From positions 744,001-808,000 of the forward strand of contig NW_023600993.1 of assembly GCF_014898055.3 (NCBI RefSeq): 64,000 bases of DNA, written 5' to 3'. The DNA comes from Talpa occidentalis. Its lineage: Eukaryota > Chordata > Mammalia > Eulipotyphla > Talpidae. The position numbers and the translations under genes are program-made. Of the stretch, positions 24,501 to 39,500 are shown in pieces (the stretch's first letter is position 1; every line of letters begins with the position of its first letter). The notes under the pieces were generated by a model. That model was given only the letters and a program-made list of their open reading frames with translations. It was not told the DNA's origin and did no database searches.

Positions 24501-27500
24501 GAAATAAAGGGCACCCCCTGTGTACACACACCCGCCTGCCACACGCCTTGTGGCTGGTGAACAGCCATGTGCTGTGATGTTGTGACGGTCATTATTAGAC
24601 GTCAGGCTTCAGGTACTGGTTCCGAGGCTCAGATACTTAGTCATGGTAAGAGCTGGCTTGTCGGCCTAGGCAGGATCCGCGGTGACTGGCCCTGGGGATG
24701 CTCGGTGCTCACCCCATGTCCTGCCTGGGTGACGTGGGGGGTGGGGGGCCTCTGCTGTGCATGCGTTTGTCACACGCCCCAAATCACACTGTCATAAAGC
24801 AACAAAGGAGCATGAATCCAGACAAGATTCATGACAGCGCAGAGCCAGCTTTTCTCTCCATAAGGAAACTTTCTGAGAACGTTTGGTTCATGCGTTCGTG
24901 CTTATTATAGGGAAGCGCTGGGAACTAGGGCAAGGCGTCCGTCCTCCCCCCAGACAGTGGCCTGTGCTCCCCTGTGCACCACGCGCATTTTGAAAAATTG
25001 GCTGATGCCACAGACACAGGACTCACCCAGCTCGGTGATGACTTCCTGTGAATCCATTTCCTTCTAGAACTTCACTTTTGCCTGTTTGGTGTCCCATAAA
25101 ATAAATGTGCAGATAATTGCCTCACGTTAATCGTTGGCAGGAGCACACCGTTTTCTGCAGCGACAAGCCTAATTCGGTAAGTGGCAGGGCTTTTTCAAAG
25201 GAAAAAAAGTAAACTCGTCATGATAATTATTTTGTGTTTATCAAAATGAAAGTTATATTTGTAATTATATGCTAATTCTGAGAAAAACAGATGACTCAGA
25301 CGTTGAGTCGGGGAGGTTTGCCGAGATGTGCGCTGGCAGTGCGTGGCCGTGGCCGCGTGGCTGTGGCCTGGCGCCTGTGTGCACGGAGGCCCGCGGCCAT
25401 TTGCCAGCAGAAGCTCCCGGCGCTTCCTCTCCGCTTGCGGCCTCTGCTGAGTCACCCCCGCCAGCTCCCGGAGTGCTCCCTGCTTCGTTGCCCACGCAGC
25501 TTTTGTTGAAGAAAGCCTGTGCTCCTACAAGGCTTTTCATCTGGCTTTGCAAAATGATTCTCTATTATTATTATTACGTACCTGGAATATATTTAGAGTA
25601 GGATATTTAAAGCATCTGAAAATCTCTAAGGGTTTGGAGAATCACTCGACAGCAGGAAGGGGAGATGATACAGAGGGGGGTCAGCTTTGCCAGTACCTCT
25701 TCCCGGGGCACGCCCTCCGGTGGTAACCAGCACATCTCGCTACTACATCTGCTGGAGTCAGGCCTCCCTTGCTAGGAGTTTCTAACTTCAACCCTTACTG
25801 CTAGATTACACGTTAGCAAATGCATTTTCGCCATTTTAAGAGATACTCCCACCCACCTTATCCTCTGGCGCTGCCCCAGGCCTGCCGCCTGCTCATGAGG
25901 TTACCGCAGGGGACTCTTCAGGCGGCCTTGGGACCAGTGGCTCAAGGGAGCGGCACCCTCTCAGCGTCACCTCCCCCCCAGGGCCACTTCCCTCCACCCT
26001 CACTTCCTGGGTTCCACTCCCGGCCCCTTAGAAGGGCACTTCCTTGCCCAGGGGTCCCCTTGGCCTGTGAGCAGTGTGGGGGCGGGGCCGTGTGCCTGGC
26101 CATGGCCTGTGACCGGTACCTTCCTCGAGTGGGGCAGCTGCCGGCCGAGTGGTGGATGTTTGCGTGCCGGGCGGGCCAGCCGGGGCCGCGGCCTGAGTGC
26201 CCATTTCCTTGAGGCTGCACTCAGTACCTGCTTGTCTAATCCTTTTTTCGGGAAGATCCAGGCTCTTTACGTGCTAATGAGGTGTCGCTGTTTAGTCCAG
26301 TCCCCGACATTAGCTGGCGGCGGCTGAGTGGAGGCCCGTTGCCGGGGAAGGCGCAGCGCCGCAGGCCCCACGCCGTCCTGGAGATCCCCAGCTTCCAGCC
26401 GGAGGACGAGGGCGTCTATGAGTGCGCCGCGGGCAACCTGCGCGGGAGCAACCTCGCCAAGGGCCAGCTCGTTTCCTACGGTGAGCAGATGGGGTTCAGG
26501 AGTGTGAGCTATTAGGTGGGCCCCAGCATGCTTAGGAGAGGGCGCGCCGGGCGCAGGGTCTGCGCGTGGCCAGCAGGGACGGGTGTTTGTGCCGCGTGCT
26601 TGCCAGTGTCCACTACTGCAGGAGACCCCGCAGTGTCAGATGAAAGCCATCGCCATTGATGACACACAGTGGCGTGGAGCCCGGGATAGTCCCTGTACAC
26701 AGCACGCTCTGCTCCCATCACAGTTATAATCCTGAGTAGAATTTTCAGACAAAGGGGAAAACGCCAGATGCAGCCTCGCGCTGCCGAGCCATTCCCACGT
26801 TTATGTTTCCGAGATTTTGTCAAATCACAGGCAGTAATAGAAAAATGCAGTCATTACTTCATTAAAGTAATACATTCCAGGATCTCTCCTGGACTAGGAG
26901 CGATGATGGAAGCATATCTCATCTGGAAGTTGCCTTTATGTTTTCTTTCATCCAGGACAAAACATTCACTTACGTGAAAAAAATTCTTTTTTAAAAAATA
27001 GCAAATAAACCATAATATATGACCCAGTGTTAACAAAATCTTTGGAGCTTTTTCAAATACTCTTAATTTCTTCGCTAAGTTTAATGTAGTGATACTAGTG
27101 AAAAGCTATATTAATACATAGTGAAAAATGCTCTTCTGTATGACATGTTTATAATCAATGATAAAGTAACTGGAGAAAAAAACATTATTTTTTGATAACT
27201 AGGAAAGAGTAAGGAATTGTAATTACCTCGCAGGAAGGCCAGCGGGGAGTCTTGTGGGGAGCACATATTGAGCTCCATTATATTACTTTCCATTTCCTTC
27301 AGAATTTCCAATTTTAACCTGGAATGAAAACTGCTATTTTATATATAGGATCTGATTTCCTACTGGTTATCCCTCTGCATATGTATTTATTTATATGTAA
27401 TATATTTCTAAATACGTGTATTATTTCCAGTAGCAACTCCTGTTTAAAGGAAAGCTTTTGAAATCTGGCATCCTTTCTAAATAAAATAGTAAGGATGCAA

Positions 27501-30500
27501 GTGGGAGTTTTTTTTTTTTTTTTACTGGCACCAGATATTAAAAGACTTTGGTTTATTTTTAATAGGATCTCATTTTTTCTGTAAAATAGACAAAAGATAT
27601 AATCAAAAGATTAGCCAGAAATGGAAGTATCTGTAAAGTGGAAGTTAAAAATAAAGGCATTTCTCCTATAGCAACTGTTAGCTTACGTGGAAGATTTTAC
27701 AAAGATTAATTCATATAATTCTTATGATAAAAATTAGAAATAATTTTCAGTGATGTTATAGGGAAGAAACGGCAGATGAGCAAAGCAGAATCTCACAGAT
27801 AATAGTTGTCAGATCCAAAGGAAAAAGTCCCGAACATCCTTCTGAGGAGACTCCCGCCAGGCCTCACACATGGTCCTCACCCAGGTCGCCCGTGAGCCGG
27901 GAGCAGCCACTGGCCCAGGGGAGTAATGGGTGATTCGCCAGGAGACCAGCACGCGGCTTCTCGTTTGCCTTTTGGTTTGTCAGTGTGTCGCCGAAGGAGC
28001 AGAGAGCGGCCCTGGTCCGTGAGAGCCGACTCATGCTGGAGCATTTCCAGAAAAGAATCTCTCAGTCCCGTTGCATGAGTGTGTTCAGTGGCCGCCCAGA
28101 GCCCTCTGTGTGGGGACTCTCCAGGAAAAGCAACTGCCCCACCCGCGCCTGCGCTGGCCCTGGGATGCGAAGCCTGTCCAGGCGGGGAGCGACCTCAGCG
28201 TGTTCTCTCTGGAGTCCTGGGATGCCCAGAGCGTGCCTGTGGAGGAGGCAGCTCGGGGTGCGGTTGTCACGTTAACAGCAAGCCAGACAGCTCCCTGTGG
28301 AGCCCTTGTGAGAACACACCCTCTCCCGGAGGACTTGCGCCGGCCACGCGTCAGGGCAGCGCGTGACGACCTACGAATCATACAGCACGTGGACGTGAGT
28401 GGACTCAGCAGCACGTCTGCAGCGTGTGGGTCCCGCCAGCATAGGTGTGACCCAGCAGTCCTGGCCCGGGCGCAGGAAGCGGGTCTTGTTTCCCGGCGGG
28501 TTCCTGGGGTCCTCCAGGGCCCTGCATGGTACTTACGCACGCACAGCCAGGTACCCCGCGGTGACCCTGCACGCCCCGGCGCCTGTGGCCGGCAGTCGTG
28601 AAGGACGCTGCCCTTCTTTCCTGCAGGCAGCTATGAGGACTCCCTGGCCATGGCCCATGTCGCTGACCACGTCAGTCCCTGACCCTTGCTCTGACTCTTG
28701 ACTTCCCCGTGGACTCTGCTTCTCCCGGACACCGAACCTCAGGCCACATTCTCAGGCCCTTTAGGGGCTGCTCGAGAATTCACAGCTTGGTTTCTGTTTG
28801 CTATGTCTTCTTGCTCACGTCACCAAACAGATCTAAAACAGCATCTACTATAAAGGGTCAGACGGAGAATTAACCATAATGATACATGTTAAACATTTGC
28901 CAGGTAACAGCCTGAGCTTCCGGGGCGAGTCACCCAGCCCTCCATATCCAGGCCCTGCAAAGGGAGGGTCTCTGGGCACCGCCAGGCAGCCTGCCATCAT
29001 CTCTGTAGGAGAAATGTCGATCTTCACCCATTAAACTTACCCCTGCTTGTGTCCATGAACCATAGTGAGGGCAACACCAACTTCCACCTAAATGACACTT
29101 TCACATCAGTTCTGCTGGTTGCCTTTTGCCTTGGTAATATGTAGATCTTTCTCAGACTAGAAGATCAAGTTTTGGAAAACCTGTGCCCAGAATTCAGGCC
29201 AGGTGCTGAGCCTTTGTGTGACTCCGAAGTTCTTATTTGGGGGGAGGGGATAGTATTGCTGTACTACTGAAATGAGACGGGCAGACGGGCAACGCATTTT
29301 ATTTCTGCTCTGAGCCACTAAGCTGCAGCTGTGACTGGTGCCAGGTACACCGGGTTTCAGCTGGTAGTTTATGCCGACTCGGGCAGTAGCCTTGTGCCCG
29401 CTGTGGGGTCACCTTTGGTATACGTTTTCTAACTTGACTTTTGTGTTCATGTTTAGCAAGGAATTACTCTGTCCTTGTTCTATATCGACCATTCCCCCCA
29501 CTCCTGAGTTGTCATGTAGGTACCACCAAATGTCAAGTGACACTAGTCTTAGCCAGAGGCCGCTGACATTTGCAATGGGATTGCTGTCGTCCGACATGGA
29601 GGCCCCGGTGTCCCCCCTCACACCCCGTGTGGGCAGGAACGCTCCATGTTGGTTCTGCTGATGCCTGCAGTCCTGGGGAGGCAGCATGATGTCTTGGATG
29701 ATTGACTTGTCAAATAGTTGCTCTTGTCTCCATTTGAAACAGCCCCTCCAGAATGGGAACAAAAAATCCACAACACATACCTGTCTATCCATGACAGTTT
29801 GTTCTGGGAATGCAAAGCCAGTGGGAAGCCCAGGCCTTGGTACACGTGGCTAAAGAACGGGGAACGCCTCAGCCCAGAGGTAAGCAGCTGCGTGGGCGTT
29901 ACCCATCACCTCTGTGCGCAGGGCATTGTTCCTGAGGGCCCCGGGCGGTGTTCCAGAGCGACCGGTCTGCTCTTTACAGACACTGCTGAATCCTTGAACT
30001 CAGAGTAGCCATTACTATTGTCTTTATTTTTGAAATGAGGACACTAAGAGTAGAGAAGACGACTTGAGCAAGTTTGCACACTAGCCAGTGATAGATGCAC
30101 CTTCAAGTACTATCTCCATGAGCACATCATCTCTCCCCCCGCCCCGTCACCACCACCTCTGCCATTAGCACCACGAGCAGCAGCAGCATCACCATCACCA
30201 TCGTTGTCATTATCACCGCCATTATTGTCTCCACTGCCATCGCTTACCACCACCGTCATAGCTACTGTCTGTGAAAGGCTCACACGCGCCAAGCCCTGTG
30301 GGAAATGTTTCCGGGCATCACCTTGTATGCTCGCTGCCGCCTCATGAGAGTCGCCCGTCCTGTTTCCTTATGGCGATGAAGGAAATGCGCTTCAGAGAGG
30401 TTAAGTCACTGCTCAGGATCGCCCATCAGCTAGTCAGTGTTGGAATTAGTGTCTGATTCCAGGACACAGGCTCTTAGTCATTGTTACCCAGTATCTTGTT

Positions 30501-33500
30501 TTTATGAAAACTGGTGTTTTCTTCTACGCCCGCGGGGGCGGGGCGACGGGGCACTTGTCGTGCTCATCAGTCTCGAGCACGCTTTCTCCTGCAATACATA
30601 GAAAGTGAAACAATTGTTTTTCCCATCAAACTATCAGAACAGTCATGCTGATTCTCTGATTCACCTCACACGTGCAGTGCAGCCAGAGAGCACCTGTTGT
30701 GGCGTGGCCGCTCCTTGTCCCTCCCGGTAGCGGGGTTCCCTCCTCGCCCACCGCCGGCATGGAGCGAGGTCTGCTTCCCAGCCTGTGGCTACTACTCGAG
30801 AGGGTGCAACAGGCAACTTGGCGCGTCCAGTCTGAGTGCTGTGTGCGCTGTTGAATCATTTTGTCTTGTGCACCCCAAATTGTATTTCTATATCCCAAAT
30901 GGGGCTCTGCCACAGATTTTAGCTGTTTCAGATTCCGGCAGGCTGAGGGGAGGCGTTGGTTCCTTCAGCTACATGACTCGGTTAGGAAATCACCAACTTG
31001 CCACGCTGCGAGTGCGCTGAGGGCCTTTGGGTGGAAAGTCGAGGGCGTCTGGTCATCGTCTGACCCTGACCAACATCATGGTCAGCCAGGTTCTCTGCAG
31101 TCTCAGGCAGTGGGGTGTCTCAGATGAGGGTACATACCATGTAGCAGAATATTAACCTGCATCCACGCAGAAAGCCAATTTTCAAAAAAAGGAGATAACA
31201 TAAAGTTATGTCAGCCTATTTCCAGTTTTTAAACTCCAGGGAGCTGCTGTGGGCCTGCTGCTCACCTAACACTGTCTCTGGGACACCCCAGCATGTCAGA
31301 GCGCCCCGGTTAGGAGCGTGCCCCCCTGTGTCCGGCTAGATCTTCACACGGCTTCTCTTTTCTTAGGAAAGAATCCAAATAGAAAACGGAACTCTGACCA
31401 TCACTTCCCTGAACATGTCGGACTCTGGCATCTACCAGTGTGCCGCGGAGAACAGCCACCAGATCATTTATGCGAACGCGGAGCTGCGCGTATTAGGTGA
31501 GTCACCCATTTATAACCAACAACTTCAAAATGACATTTTAGCAAGCTATGATTATACATAATCAGGGCTCAATTTTTCTGTAAATTCGAAATTGCTTCCC
31601 TTGAAATAATGGGAAAGTGTCTGAGTGAGCTTTATTCAAAATGGAAAGTGATAATGACTCCGCTTAGCCGAGCTTGGGGTCTCTGGAGCAGCCGCCCTGG
31701 GGTGCCTTGGAACCCGCAGTGGTCCCTGAAGCTGACCCAGCGTGAGGGTCTGGATTCGGTCAAATATCCATTGGGAATATTTTCACTTGCAAATAAAATA
31801 ACAGGAAAACACGACCTCTAGGATGTAACAAATGGGTTTCTTGTATCTCTTGGCAACAAGTCCAGGCGTGGTGGCGGGTGGACCTTGCACTGTAAGCCTT
31901 TCCCAGCCTGCAGCCCCCAGTTCCAGGGTGGAGCTACAGCCAGACCCACCCTCCAGGCGGGGAGCAGTGGGGGGCGGACCCCTTTCTGTCTGCCTGTCAG
32001 GGAGGCCGAGGTTCTAGGGCCCTAACGCTGTTGACGGGCCCCGACATGGCCACCCAGGCCCCAGGTGGAGAACGTGGACACAGAAGGTTTTGAGGGTGAT
32101 ATCTGGGGACGCCCGTAGCGGTGTCTGACACAGTAAATGAGTCGTTGATGTGAGTCCTCCCACGATGCTCTCAGGGGTGGGGCGGAAGGCGGCGAGAGGA
32201 AGGGCTGATAGAAAAGAGACAAACTTCCACGGACTTACGCATGGCGGGTGTCACTCGCCTGCTCACTCTCTGGGTCACTGCTCCCGACGCAAGGTCACTG
32301 TGGAGTGCGTCCAAGAACACGCCTCTCAGGACCCAGTGACCCTTGCCTTCGCAGAGCCTGTGGTGTCCCTGCGGACAGACCCGCTGTGAGGCATCTGATG
32401 GTCACCGCCCAGGCTTGGGCGTCACCCGCCCTCAGAGCCACTGCCTCGTCCTGAGCTGAGGCGATGTCCTCAGGGAGGCTGGGGTGGGAGGAGGCCGGGT
32501 GAGGGGAGGCCGGCAGGGCTATGGACGGTCCAGCATCCTGGACTCGGTGGGTGTCCAGCCTCTCGGTACCCACGCGCTGGGGCAGGAGGACTCAGATGCA
32601 CCTGAGCCGTCCCCCCATTTCCTGCTGTTCTCATCACTCCTGTGGGCGGGAAGGTGAAACCGTGAAAGTAGTTACTCTTCTGCTCGGCCAGCCTGCTTCT
32701 GGGGGCGGTGGACAGCTCGGGTGTGGCTTGTTACGGGCCTGCCTGGAGGAGCAGAGCACTGCGTCTCCTGCGTCCGAGTTATCTCGTGCTGTTTCATTGG
32801 GTCACGCTCACACGTGCGCACACTCACGCACACGCACTCACACACTCCAGGGCTTTCCTGGGCGGAGTCAGTGCAGCGGTTCCCCTAACCATCGCGCTCC
32901 CTGTCTTTGCCCTGAGGACCCGTCCATCCCTTTGCTGGAAAGGCCACGGCGGGCGGATGCCCTGAGCATCTCACCCCGCGTGGCCCGGTCCTGGCAGCAA
33001 GGGAGGGCGCAGAGGGTGGCTCTTCCATGCCTGGAATGGCCCTGCTCTGCGGGGCTTGCCCTCTGGTCCCAGGCTGCCCCCTGGCGCGAGTGTCAGCGTC
33101 ACCACACGGGCAACAGGCCCGGGGGTCAGACTGGCGCCTGGAGGGCCTGGGCAGGGCAACGGTTTCCCATGAGTCCCTTCCTGCTCCAGGTTCCCGCTGC
33201 TGGTTAAGGGAGCACTTTGACAACTTTGCTTGTAATTTTGTTTTTAGCTTCAGCTCCTGATTTCTCCAAAAACCCCATTAAAAAAATCTCGGTGGTCCAA
33301 GTCGGCGGGGACATTGCCATCGAGTGCAAGCCAGAGGCCTTTCCTCGCGCGACTCTGACCTGGAAAAGAGGAGCAGAGAGCCTGACACCAGGCGGGAGGT
33401 AAACGCGTCCCTTTGGCGGTACCGTTGTGAGTGCTCCGCAGCGGGCCGTGCTCCCGACTGGGCGTCCCCAGGAGGGCCTCACGCTGTGTCGCTGCGTCTC

Positions 33501-36500
33501 CTGGGAGCAGCCGGGACTTGTGACGCGAGTCTGTGTGATCCCAGAGTCCCGGCCCCGCGCAAGTGAAGGCCGTTCCCTGGCCTAGCCGCGGAGGTCGCAT
33601 GTGGAGGACATCAGGGCGAGGACACCGGGGAGCTCCCGGCCTTGGGAAGGGGTCATGCCGGTGTCCCCAGGACGCAGTGCGCCACATGGCCCAGCAGGGG
33701 GAAGCCGTGGAGGTCACTGGGTCTCTGCGTCCCGTCCCTTGGGGTACCTGCCATGGATGCAGTGAGTCCAGGGAGAGGCCGGCCAGCAGCCTGGTCCCAG
33801 GAACATGTGCCAGAGCCCAGGGGCGCCCAGCCCCTCCCTGAGGCCCGGTGAAGGCCCAGACCAGGTGAAGAGGAACAGGAGAGGGCGTGCAGTGCCCCTG
33901 TGTGTCAGACTGTGAGGGGCTGGGAGGGCTTCTGCCCCCAGGGGGACATCACTGCCCCTGTTCTGCTGAGGGTGGGGCCCTGCACCTCCACACACAGCAG
34001 GCCAGCGGGGCCCGGACAAGGCGCTGCCTCCCGTGAGCCTGCCGGGGGCGGCGGCTGCACCAGTCCCAGGCCGGCTGCACCTGCTGAGCAGGGGGAGGAG
34101 TTGACCAGCTGTGGACCCTCTCGTGGTTGTCCTGCCCTGGGGAGCTTCTCCTGATCCGAGTAGACCCAGGAAAGCCCCTTCGAGGGAGACCTCCCACCCC
34201 CGCACCCGACTCCCCCCACCTCATGTCTTCCAGCCTGCACAGCCTGGCCCAGGTGTGCCCACGATGGGGCCCGGCCCAGGGCCCGGCCCAGTGGTCACAG
34301 TGGGATGAACGTGTGTGCCCCAAGGACAGTGTGGCGCAGGCAGGAGAGGCCTCAGAGGCCTCTCCTCCTGCCCACCTGCCGCTCCCTTGGAGCAGGGCCT
34401 CGAGCTGCCACGGGCAAGGCGTCCCCGCGCCTCCATCTGGGTGGCACACGGCCTTTCTGGAGCCTCCCCTGGGTGGCCTGAGCAGAAGTGAGCTCGCGGT
34501 GGGGTTGAGGGGCGGGGGGGCCGGGGGAGGCTTGAGCTCCTCTCTCTGCTAGAACATGCAGCTGCGCACGGAAGACTCAGAGTAAGATGAGATGTGGAAA
34601 GACGGTTCACTTTCTACAGCGAATACAAGGAGGAATGATTTTTAGCTCTTGACCTTGGAAATTCCTCTGTGGGAAAATGTACTTTTTTCGACGGCATTAT
34701 AAGCCTTGTGTATGGTTCTGTCTGCTCTGAAATGTCATCGTCACTGACTCTTACTCCCAGTAACGGGTAACTGCCCAGAGATGACTGAGAGAGCCCTAGA
34801 AAGCCTGTTCCAAGTACTCGCGCTCACTGCCTGCCGGTGAGACACGGGGCCGCAGACGGATTCTGGCAACGCCCCCTGCGCGCCTGCGCCTGAGAGCAGA
34901 AGCCCACGGCCGCCGAGTCTGCCCTTCGCACGGCTCTCTCTGCTGGCCCTCGCCCGGCCCTGCTCTGGGAGGGTGGCTCACAAAAATTAACTCAAAATGA
35001 ACCACATACCTAAATGCCACAAAATTACAGAATCTCCAGAAGGCGGAAGGGAAACCAGATGGCCTGGGGCTGGATACGGCCTCTAGCTGTAGCACCCATC
35101 AGGCCCGCAGCAAGGGCATGGAAAACTGGACTTCCTTCAAATTGAAAACTTCTGCTCTATGAAAGACAAAGTTACTGGAATAAATCAAGCCACGGACCGA
35201 GAGGAAGTATTTGCAGGAGACACATCTAGCAGAAGACTGCTCGCTGAGATGCACACAGAACTCACAGGACTCACCCATGACAAAACAGGCAACTTCTTCC
35301 AAACCGATGGGCCAGAGCCGGGGCAGAGCTTCCCAGAGCAGGTGTGGGCGAGCAGGTGGGCCTGTGAGGACCCGCGGCGTGCTGTGTCAGGGAAGTGCGA
35401 GCTTGGACGTGAGTGCCCTGACCCAGAGCGCCAGCAGCCCAGGCCTGGGGAGGCCAGCACAGCACCCCTCGCCCTGGGGGTGGAACCCAGACACGGGGGA
35501 CACTCGGGGTTCTTGTAAAAGGCAATGTGCTTCTGTGTTTGTCTGGACCTCCCCGCCTGCCTGTTTACCCACGGGACTCCACTTAAAAATGTGCCCAAAC
35601 CCCCTCACCATAGTTGAGGGAAGCTTCGTTCACAGTTGCCAACACCCGAGGCAACCAAGGGGCCCCTCACCAGGCGAGCAGGCGACCAAACCTGTCCCAC
35701 CAGAAGGTGGAGTCCTGTTCAGAACTGTGAGGACATGACTGTCGGCCTCACAGCCTCCCAGAGGAGCCCTGAAGCCAGGGCTGACCCCAGCGTGCGGCCC
35801 TGGGGAAAGCCGGCCTGCAGCGGTGAGACCAGCAGACGCCGGCCGGGGTGGACAACCGGGAAGCCCGGGGGCTTCGGGGCGGTGGTGACACTGGTGCTGG
35901 AGACATCTCATTGCGCGTTTTTCCAGACCCACAGGAAGCTGACAGCAGACATCACTGTGCATGATGGTGTATCCACCGGCTCAGGGCGCTAACACGTCAC
36001 CTCCGCTGGGACTGGGACGGCAGGAGGCCGTGCATGTGGGGGTGGGGGTGGTAATCGCTGCACTTTTCATTCAGTTTTGCTCTGAACCTAAAAGTACTCT
36101 ACGTTAAAATGTCTTAAAAAAAACATTTGAGAGCAGGTCAGCATCGTGACTTGGTAGAAAAAGCCCTGACTCGGGACCAGAAGACCAGGCCTGGCTGTCA
36201 AGGCCACTCGGCGCCTGCAGACAGCTCACTTTTATGGAAGAATTAGTCACCTGTACTGTTTGGGGGAGAGTGCTGCGGAAAAGGGGACTGGTGGCAGGTG
36301 TGCCGTGGACAAGCTGCTCCCCTGCCAGGTCCCACGACACCCCCGAGCAGGGCAGGTGGAGGCAGCAGCCTGCAGCTCACGTCCTACCCTCTGGCCAGGG
36401 ACTGGCCATGAGCCCAGAGACCCAGGGCTTCCGCCCCCAGGCCCAGGCTGGGCACTGTCTGCAGACTGGGGCTACCTGGGAGCAGGCTCCAGGGGGCGGG

Positions 36501-39500
36501 CAGGAGCGCCAGCTCTCTGCAGGATCCGGCCGATGCTGGGTTTCCACGGGCGGGCCTGGGAGGCATGTGCGTGCCCCCCCCCCGTGCCCTCACGCCGCTC
36601 TCCCAGAGGAGAACGTCTGTGATCCACTAAATGCAGATGGAGCGGAGGAGTCGAGTGCGTCTGATAATGAACTTTCTGGAGTGTTCCGGCTGGTCTGGGG
36701 TGGCAGCTCCATCTCTCTCCAGAATATTCCTTTCAGCCTCTTTGTCGTCGTCTCTTTTTGTATTCTTTTTCCCTACTGTGATGTTTTTATATGATCAGAT
36801 GAGATAGGTTTTCACAAATCTGTTGATTAAATCTTTAAAGGTGCCCTGGCCAGAGGCGGGAGAGATGCCCTGGGCGTGATTGGCATGACAGCCTTTTAAA
36901 GTATTGCTATAAAGCAGGGGAAGGAGATTCTTCCCCTGGACTTGAGGGAGCCTGGTATTTACTGCTGTGGAGACCAGGTCGGCCATCCCTGTGGCTTGTT
37001 TAAACGAGGACTTGTGAAAAGACAGCTTATTAGATGAGAGTGCGATCAGCAGAGATAGAGGTAGCCAAGTGCTGAAATTATGAAACTGTTCTATCAATGT
37101 TTGATTTAAAATGGATTCCAGTGGGACATTTTATCTAAAATCTAAACTGTGAAGAGTCAAAATTTATACGCATTTTTCCACTTCTTATCTCATTCATTTC
37201 AATCCAATCTATTTTACATTTTTGAGATATTAGAAAAATTAGATAGTCAATTAAAATTTCATGGTCTACAGTATTATCTTTAGACAGAACTGGAAGCAAT
37301 ATTCCAGTTAATAATATCGCTATAAAAATAGCAGTATTGCTCTAGTTTCAGAAATAAGAAATTGTAATTACCCAATGTCCTAATTTCTCTTAGTTCAAAA
37401 ATTGCGCTGCCGCTGGTCTTCTGTGTCCTCAAACTTGATGAGGGGCGACTGTCAACGCCAAACACGGGGTCAGCGCTTCCCGTGCACTTAGGTCACGTGG
37501 AAACCTGTGTTTTAGATGTGGGTAAACGAAAGACTGGACACATGGCCACTTAGCCTCGGAGTTGAGCCGGCGTCTGTGTTGCTGTGCGTGAAGCGTCCGT
37601 GACCAGCTCTCTCGTGGGCCCACAGAAGCGCGGCCGTGACAGTCCCGCCCGCACTGGCCTCCCGACACGTCCCCAGCTGCTGTGTCCTCAGGAGCGCCTC
37701 AAGCAGAGGCCGAGGGCCGGATGAAGGCCAGTGGGCGGCTCTGCTGCTTTCTTCCTGTCACCCCCAGTGGTGCGAGGGCGGGAAGGTCCGATGACCACGC
37801 CCCTGTGGCCTCCTCCCCCGTGTCAGCCGGCCTTGGCGTCGTGGGTGCTGGTGGCTCTGTCTCCGCGAGGTTCCTCGCGCCTCTGACGTCAGCCCATGTC
37901 AGTTTGTACCTGTCCGTGCCCGGGTGCGGTCAGGGAACTGTGCCACCTCACCAGGCGCTGTCAGCGCCGCCGCTGCCCATGGTCACGACGCACCGCCACG
38001 TGGAAATGACTTTCGTGCTAATTTTTCACGGCACATCTTAAATGCAAATGCCCTCATTTGTGATTTAATCATCTGAACAGAATAGTAAGCTTTGGTAATT
38101 TGGGGGGAATTTTCCATTTGATCCGTGTGAACAATTGAGATACTCTGGTTAAGTGAGTGTTTGAGAATGGACGCCCAAGTAGGGCGTCATCGGTGAGCTG
38201 AGACCGACGACGCGGGCGCCCCTGGCCTGGCCACTCCACCTGCAGGACAGCCCGCAGGGCCTCCTGAGCCCAGGCGGACACCGGGTTGGCCTCCAGGCGT
38301 GGGTAAGAACCAGAGCAAGAGTCCCGACTGCTGGGCTGAGTTGGGAGAAGAGCAAAGGCCAACCGCTCGCATCAGCGGGGAGCGAGAGTGAGATTAATAG
38401 CCGGCACGTCAGTCCTTCCGTCCCACCACGACCTTCTCTCCAGTTGCCGCATAAAACTGGGAGGTTGTGTGTGGCCAAGTCCCAGGCTGGAGGCAGCGCG
38501 GGGGCCACACGGAAGTCTGGCTCTGAAGCGTGGAGCCTGGCGCTGGGTGCTGACTTCAGGCTCCTTCCAGAAAGCCTGGCACAGCCTCTCAGGCCCTTTG
38601 TTCAAACTGAACGAAACACCCCCCCCACCCCCTGGGGCCTGTGCCGGTGAAGCTGGCAGGGCGAGAGGCTGGTTCCTTAGCGCCTCCTGACTGCTGACCA
38701 GGAATCCCACGCCGAGCTAAGCAGCCCAAGCCCTCTGTGCAGCCTGCCCGGTGTGACGAGGCTCTCCCTGACTCCCCAGGGGAAGATGAGAAGGCCTGGG
38801 CCTGGGTCACTTGGCCCCACAGACAGGTGGTAACTCTTGGGGCTCAGAGTCCCTCACAGGCACTTAACCCCCACATTCTACCTGCTACTCTGTTAATAAC
38901 ACCCAGTGGCACAGGGTGGAGAAGGCAAGGACCCTGGCATCAGCATCGCCACTGTTTGACCTCATATGTTAAAAAATTTATGGGTAAAATTCTCCCATAG
39001 CAGGGATACCAAAGTCGCCTTTAAGGTCTCACAGAAGCTTCCAACTGAGGAAACGCACTGCGTGCACACGTCATAGCTTGTGTTTCAGGGAGTTAGGGGC
39101 TCCCTGAAGTCAGATCAAGACCCTCCAACATTAAAGGTCATTATATGCAAATGAAAGTATGTCTGTGTCGGCCTGTCAGTCAGTCGGTACAGCCACCCGC
39201 CTCTCTGTCCGCCTGTTCATGCGTCCATCCCCCTCTGGCCCTGCTCAGGTTCATGCTCTGAGTAATCATATTAACGGCACTTTCAAAACTTGCAGAGAAG
39301 CAGGAGGACATGAATAGAACCGGGCCCTGACCCTCTCGAGGCACGGGGTGAGTTATGTTTGTCCCTGTGCCTCTGTTTCCTGGTGTGTAAGCTGGGGCTG
39401 ATGGTAACGGTGAACCCCACGGTCTGACTCAGTGACTTTCAGTTTCACGGAGGTTATTTAGGAGCGGCCCGTGTGGAGAGACCGCAGCCCCATTGCATCA

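Larger units (their letters stand above)
5679..26295 (+). other. CNTN6 large intron within Ig3
   Basis: 20.6 kb GT-AG intron, the largest in the window. It contains the CA-rich tract near 7.7 kb, AT-rich islands near 8.1-9.2 kb and 11.2-11.6 kb, a degenerate GATA-type tract near 13.1 kb, antisense L1 debris, two full SINEs and MIR fragments. It also holds unique-looking sequence at 20.4-21.6 kb that may include conserved noncoding elements. No Ig-like alternative exon was seen. Confidence 0.85.
29880..31366 (+). other. CNTN6 intron within Ig4
   Basis: 1,487 bp intron that contains two MIR fragments with a trinucleotide-rich tract between them (listed separately). The remainder shows nothing recognisable. 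Confidence 0.8.
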
